A stretch of 17,541 bases of DNA from Bacteroidaceae bacterium (GTDB lineage: Bacteria; Bacteroidota; Bacteroidia; Bacteroidales; Bacteroidaceae), in NCBI GenBank assembly GCA_016302965.1, contig JAEDMP010000048.1, forward strand, positions 1-17,541. Direction: 5' to 3'. A program made the position numbers and the translations under genes. The notes below the pieces were generated by a model, which worked only from the letters and a program-made list of their open reading frames with translations, was not told the origin of the DNA and made no database searches. Positions 14,900 to 17,541 of the stretch are shown here, piece by piece. How positions within the stretch are numbered: the first letter of the stretch is position 1; each line of letters opens with the position of its first letter.

Positions 14900-16143
14900 A
14901 TATTGACAGTGAACAGATTACTCTTGACAAAAACCTTGTCATAGCCCAAGACCAACCATTATCCGACAAGCAACTGCAAGTTTGTCTCATGGGGTTGCTG
15001 GGGAAAAATAGGTGCAGAATCAAGACAATACCCATTCGAAAATGGTTGCTTGAGTACGTTGATGACAACAACAAGGTGTATCACCTTCTCGTCAGAACCT
15101 GTACATATCTGGGAAATCCTCACCCCATATACAAAAAGAGAGTGCAGTTGCCATGCTGGTTCAATGAATATACCCATATCACAAACAAAGAGAATCCTCA
15201 TATTGATATCCGCTATATTGGCGTTTATCATTATGGGGACGAGCACCATGGTGACAATATCATATTTGTTGACTTCAAAAAAGATACTTATCTGACCAAG
15301 AAAGGTCATAATTCATCCGCACACATCTATACCAATGACTTATTTCAGGCGATGACCTATGGCATCTTCCATAAAGAAGATTATTTTGGCAACTCCATTA
15401 CTGCCATTCGCAGAGACAAGTTTAAAGATTATCTGAATGGTCATGCAAGCGAGGTCAATTCGCTTTTTGACCTTTTCCGCCAATTCAACTGCGGTTTCAC
15501 TTTTGGACAGTGGCTCAATGCGCTTGATGTCATTAAGGAGATGCACAACAATGAATGGCGCCAATGGAGACAGGCAGAGTGGGCAGGATGGTTCTTGGAA
15601 TACAGATTCAATAAGTTTACCATCGAACAGCATGTGACAAACCGGATGCGTTATGTCGGCAGTGCGCTGAAACGTGAGGGCGATTTGGATTTTGACATCC
15701 ATTTTGACGAAGCGGATTTCTATGGCGACCTGAAAGCCAGTGACATCAATCAGAAAGAGACTCCAGGCAACGACCAGCGTAATCTGACGGAGTGCATCTA
15801 TCGCTTTGATAAATTCTGGTATGTCATCTATGAGCATGAAACAGTCAAGGACAGCGAAGCAACAGGCTTTGAGGCGACCAAGGGAAGAAACCGTTTCATC
15901 AAGAGCGTGGATCCGTCATACGACAAGGATGAAATGTCGTACCATGAACGTATGAAACACTCGGTCAGATTCGTGAAGATGGCTATTGTCGAACTGAACA
16001 GGGTCAATTTCCGAGAGGCTCTCACCGAGTTTAACCAAGGCCGGCAGCCGGACGGCCATGCAAGAAAACCAAAATTCAATATTAGCAAAAAAGTGCTGGA
16101 GAATGACAACTTTGTTGTTTTCCGCTATACATACCATCAGTAA
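14896..16143 (+). CDS. Putative type II restriction endonuclease (PD-(D/E)XK)
   Basis: This 415-aa protein lies between two DNA methyltransferases. It starts in a 4-nt ATGA overlap with M1 and stops 1 nt into M2 (TAATG), so its role as the cognate nuclease is strongly suggested by context. A plausible PD-(D/E)XK site is D265/D267 (DLDFDI) followed by D278-L-K280 (YGDLKAS), with E235 (FLEYRF) as a possible helix residue. The next stretch (CIYRFDKFWYVIYEHET, 300-316) looks like the buried strand that usually follows. The N-terminal part (about 35-180; TYLGNPHPIYKKRVQLP, YTNDLFQAMTYGIF) may be a DNA-recognition domain. I cannot assign it to a named endonuclease family. The predicted action is double-strand cleavage of unmethylated DNA at the shared site. 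No frameshift or stop suggests loss of function. Confidence 0.7.
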   Translation: MNIDSEQITLDKNLVIAQDQPLSDKQLQVCLMGLLGKNRCRIKTIPIRKWLLEYVDDNNKVYHLLVRTCTYLGNPHPIYKKRVQLPCWFNEYTHITNKENPHIDIRYIGVYHYGDEHHGDNIIFVDFKKDTYLTKKGHNSSAHIYTNDLFQAMTYGIFHKEDYFGNSITAIRRDKFKDYLNGHASEVNSLFDLFRQFNCGFTFGQWLNALDVIKEMHNNEWRQWRQAEWAGWFLEYRFNKFTIEQHVTNRMRYVGSALKREGDLDFDIHFDEADFYGDLKASDINQKETPGNDQRNLTECIYRFDKFWYVIYEHETVKDSEATGFEATKGRNRFIKSVDPSYDKDEMSYHERMKHSVRFVKMAIVELNRVNFREALTEFNQGRQPDGHARKPKFNISKKVLENDNFVVFRYTYHQ

Positions 16144-17345
16144 TGGAACCATTTACATTCATCGATCTGTTTTGTGGCATAGGCGGTTTTCATCAAGCAA
16201 TGGAATCGTTGGGGGGTACGTGTGTCTTTGCCAGTGATATAGATGTGGATTGCCGCAAGACCTATCAAGCGAACTACGGTTTGGCTCCGGCAGGAGATAT
16301 AACAAAAATTGATGCCGCAGCGATTCCTGCCCATGACGTGCTTTGTGGAGGCTTCCCCTGTCAGGCATTCTCCAAGGCTGGTAACCGGTTGGGGTTTGAT
16401 GATCCGACGAAAGGAACCCTGTTCTTTGACATTTGCCGAATCTTGGCGTACCATCAGCCCAAGTATGTTCTATTGGAGAACGTACGTAATCTTGCAAGCC
16501 ACGACAAAGGCAACACTTGGCGGGTCATTCATGATAAACTGGAAGGGCTGGGCTACAACCTCCTGCCCGAACCTGTCATCTTCAGTCCTCACTATGTGGG
16601 CATTCCCCAACACCGTGAGCGTGTTTATATCATGTGTGTCCGAAAGGATATAGGTGATATTGCTCCTTTTACCTTTACGAAAGAGCAAATGATTCCGTGT
16701 TCCATTGATTCAATACTTCAGGACGACAACGATATTCCCAACATCGATGAGTACCGTATCTCTGCAGAAATGGAAGACCTGATTGACATATGGAACGATT
16801 TCATCCAACATATCAAGGTAAAGAGGCTGCCAGGTTTCCCTATCTGGTCGGACAGGCTGTGTGACCTTGATCCGAACGAGAATCTTGCACAATATCCTGC
16901 ATGGAAGCAGAACTTCATCCTGAAGAACAATGAACTGTATGTGAATAATCGGGAATTTATTGACAGATGGATTCAAAGAGCACATCAGAATCCGCTGTTC
17001 TTTGGAGCAAAAGCAAAATTGGAATGGCAAGCCGGGCAAACAAAGCATCCGGACATTTGGAATCAGATTTTCCAGTTGCGTCCCTCTGGTATTCGAGTGA
17101 AGGTCAATACATATTTCCCGGCCCTTGTGGCTATCGTGCAGACTTCCATCATCGGTTCACGAAGGAGATTCCTTACACCAAGAGAATGTGCCCGTCTTCA
17201 AAACTTCCCGGATACCTTCCAACCTGACGTTAAACAGGCACAAGCATACAAGCAGTTCGGGAATGCTGTAAACGTTAGTCTTGTCAAGTATTTCGCACGG
17301 CACATGTTTGGTGAAGCACAAGAGTTCCCCGTCTGTTGCAGTTGA
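16143..17345 (+). CDS. C5-cytosine DNA methyltransferase M2
   Basis: This 400-aa protein has the motifs I FIDLFCGIGGF (6-16), IV GGFPCQAFS with C73 (69-77), VI ENV (112-114), VIII QHRER (156-160), IX LTPRECARLQNFPD (344-357) and X YKQFGNAVNVSLV (369-381). All key residues are intact. The region between VIII and IX (about 175-340) is long and contains the target-recognition domain; it shows no similarity to that of M1. The start codon overlaps the nuclease stop by one base (TAATG), implying translational coupling. A second, distinct C5 enzyme in one operon fits systems with asymmetric sites, where each enzyme modifies one strand (LlaJI and HgaI are known examples with two C5 methyltransferases). 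The exact target is not predictable from sequence alone. Confidence 0.93.
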   Translation: MEPFTFIDLFCGIGGFHQAMESLGGTCVFASDIDVDCRKTYQANYGLAPAGDITKIDAAAIPAHDVLCGGFPCQAFSKAGNRLGFDDPTKGTLFFDICRILAYHQPKYVLLENVRNLASHDKGNTWRVIHDKLEGLGYNLLPEPVIFSPHYVGIPQHRERVYIMCVRKDIGDIAPFTFTKEQMIPCSIDSILQDDNDIPNIDEYRISAEMEDLIDIWNDFIQHIKVKRLPGFPIWSDRLCDLDPNENLAQYPAWKQNFILKNNELYVNNREFIDRWIQRAHQNPLFFGAKAKLEWQAGQTKHPDIWNQIFQLRPSGIRVKVNTYFPALVAIVQTSIIGSRRRFLTPRECARLQNFPDTFQPDVKQAQAYKQFGNAVNVSLVKYFARHMFGEAQEFPVCCS

Positions 17346-17374
17346 GGAAACGACACTATGTTGTTTTCTCAACT
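17340..17374 (+). terminator. Hairpin at the 3' end of the R-M operon
   Basis: AGTTGAGGAAA (17340-17350) pairs with TTTTCTCAACT (17364-17374), 11 bp with one wobble and a 13-nt loop. The 5' arm overlaps the M2 stop codon. No T-run follows, so this is a weak or non-canonical terminator or an mRNA 3'-end stabiliser. Confidence 0.45.
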
Positions 17375-17438
17375 CACAAAGGACCAATTTGGAGGAATAT
17401 TAGTTGCGTTGCCCCATGCAGTTGACTTCGTTGCCTAT

Positions 17439-17541
17439 AAGGTTAATAATCTTATGGTGCCAAGATTATTAACCCTGTTAAGGTAGGGTTAATAATCTTA
17501 TGGTGCCAAGATTATTAACCCTGTTAAGGTAGGGTTAATAA
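17439..17541. repeat. Alternating inverted-repeat array, 46-bp period, running off the right edge
   Basis: A 15-bp arm AGGGTTAATAATCTT and its exact reverse complement AAGATTATTAACCCT alternate, always separated by 8 nt. The two spacers alternate as ATGGTGCC and GTTAAGGT. This gives a 46-bp tandem period (starts at 17441, 17487, 17533) with no base differences between complete units. Only the outermost left arm has one mismatch (AAGG instead of AGGG). The array begins about 95 nt after the M2 stop and continues beyond the window. It has no unique spacers, so it is not a CRISPR array. Confidence 0.92.

Noticed and set aside
13478..17345. Insertion-sequence or integrase-borne origin of the R-M island
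   Set aside because: No transposase, integrase, terminal inverted repeats or target-site duplication is visible around the operon; the only hints of transfer are base composition and the flanking repeat array.
17439..17541. CRISPR array
   Set aside because: The 46-bp unit repeats without any unique spacer, the repeats alternate orientation, and no cas gene is present.

Overview
The window looks like chromosomal DNA of a Bacteroidales bacterium, probably Prevotella-like. Several genes are preceded by the Bacteroidota promoter signature (a -7 box of the form TAnnTTTG, in three cases with a TTTG-like -33 element 19-20 nt upstream). Strong Shine-Dalgarno sequences are mostly absent. Two very large exported proteins carry Ig-like, Omp28-like and Por-secretion (T9SS)-like parts. 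Genus is inference; the phylum-level assignment is better supported.

Left part (1-3091, all minus strand): a PD-(D/E)XK (Rpn/PDDEXK_2-type) nuclease gene runs off the left edge and ends there in a 21-bp tandem repeat that encodes coiled-coil heptads. A gene-poor spacer with a 22-bp tandem repeat follows, then a SulP anion transporter with its own terminator.

Middle part (3092-6054): a SpoU/TrmH rRNA/tRNA methyltransferase reads to the right and shares a bidirectional terminator with a convergent 34-codon gene on the minus strand. Next is a two-gene ABC transporter resembling the FetA/FetB iron exporter. Two near-identical CRP/FNR-type palindromes (TTGAT-N4-ATCAA and TTGAC-N4-GTCAA) sit in the sulP/trmH divergent region and upstream of fetA. 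The fetA promoter shows that translation starts 39 nt inside the longest open frame.

Right-centre (6055-13231): two large secreted proteins (1266 and 1032 aa) form an apparent operon that ends in a clear intrinsic terminator. The first combines a repeat/propeller-like N-terminus, Ig-like domains, a jelly-roll adhesin domain and an Omp28/thioredoxin-like domain with a CxxC.

Right end (13232-17541): a compact, visibly AT-richer restriction-modification operon has the order M1-R-M2. Two different C5-cytosine DNA methyltransferases flank a putative PD-(D/E)XK endonuclease, with 4-nt and 1-nt gene overlaps. M1 is HaeIII-like in its core but carries an extra C-terminal domain of about 130 aa that I do not recognise. 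Two methyltransferases with one nuclease suggests an asymmetric recognition sequence. Just beyond the operon is an array of perfect 15-bp arms in alternating orientation, all separated by 8-nt spacers (46-bp period), running off the right edge. This array and the R-M operon are the most interesting parts of the window.
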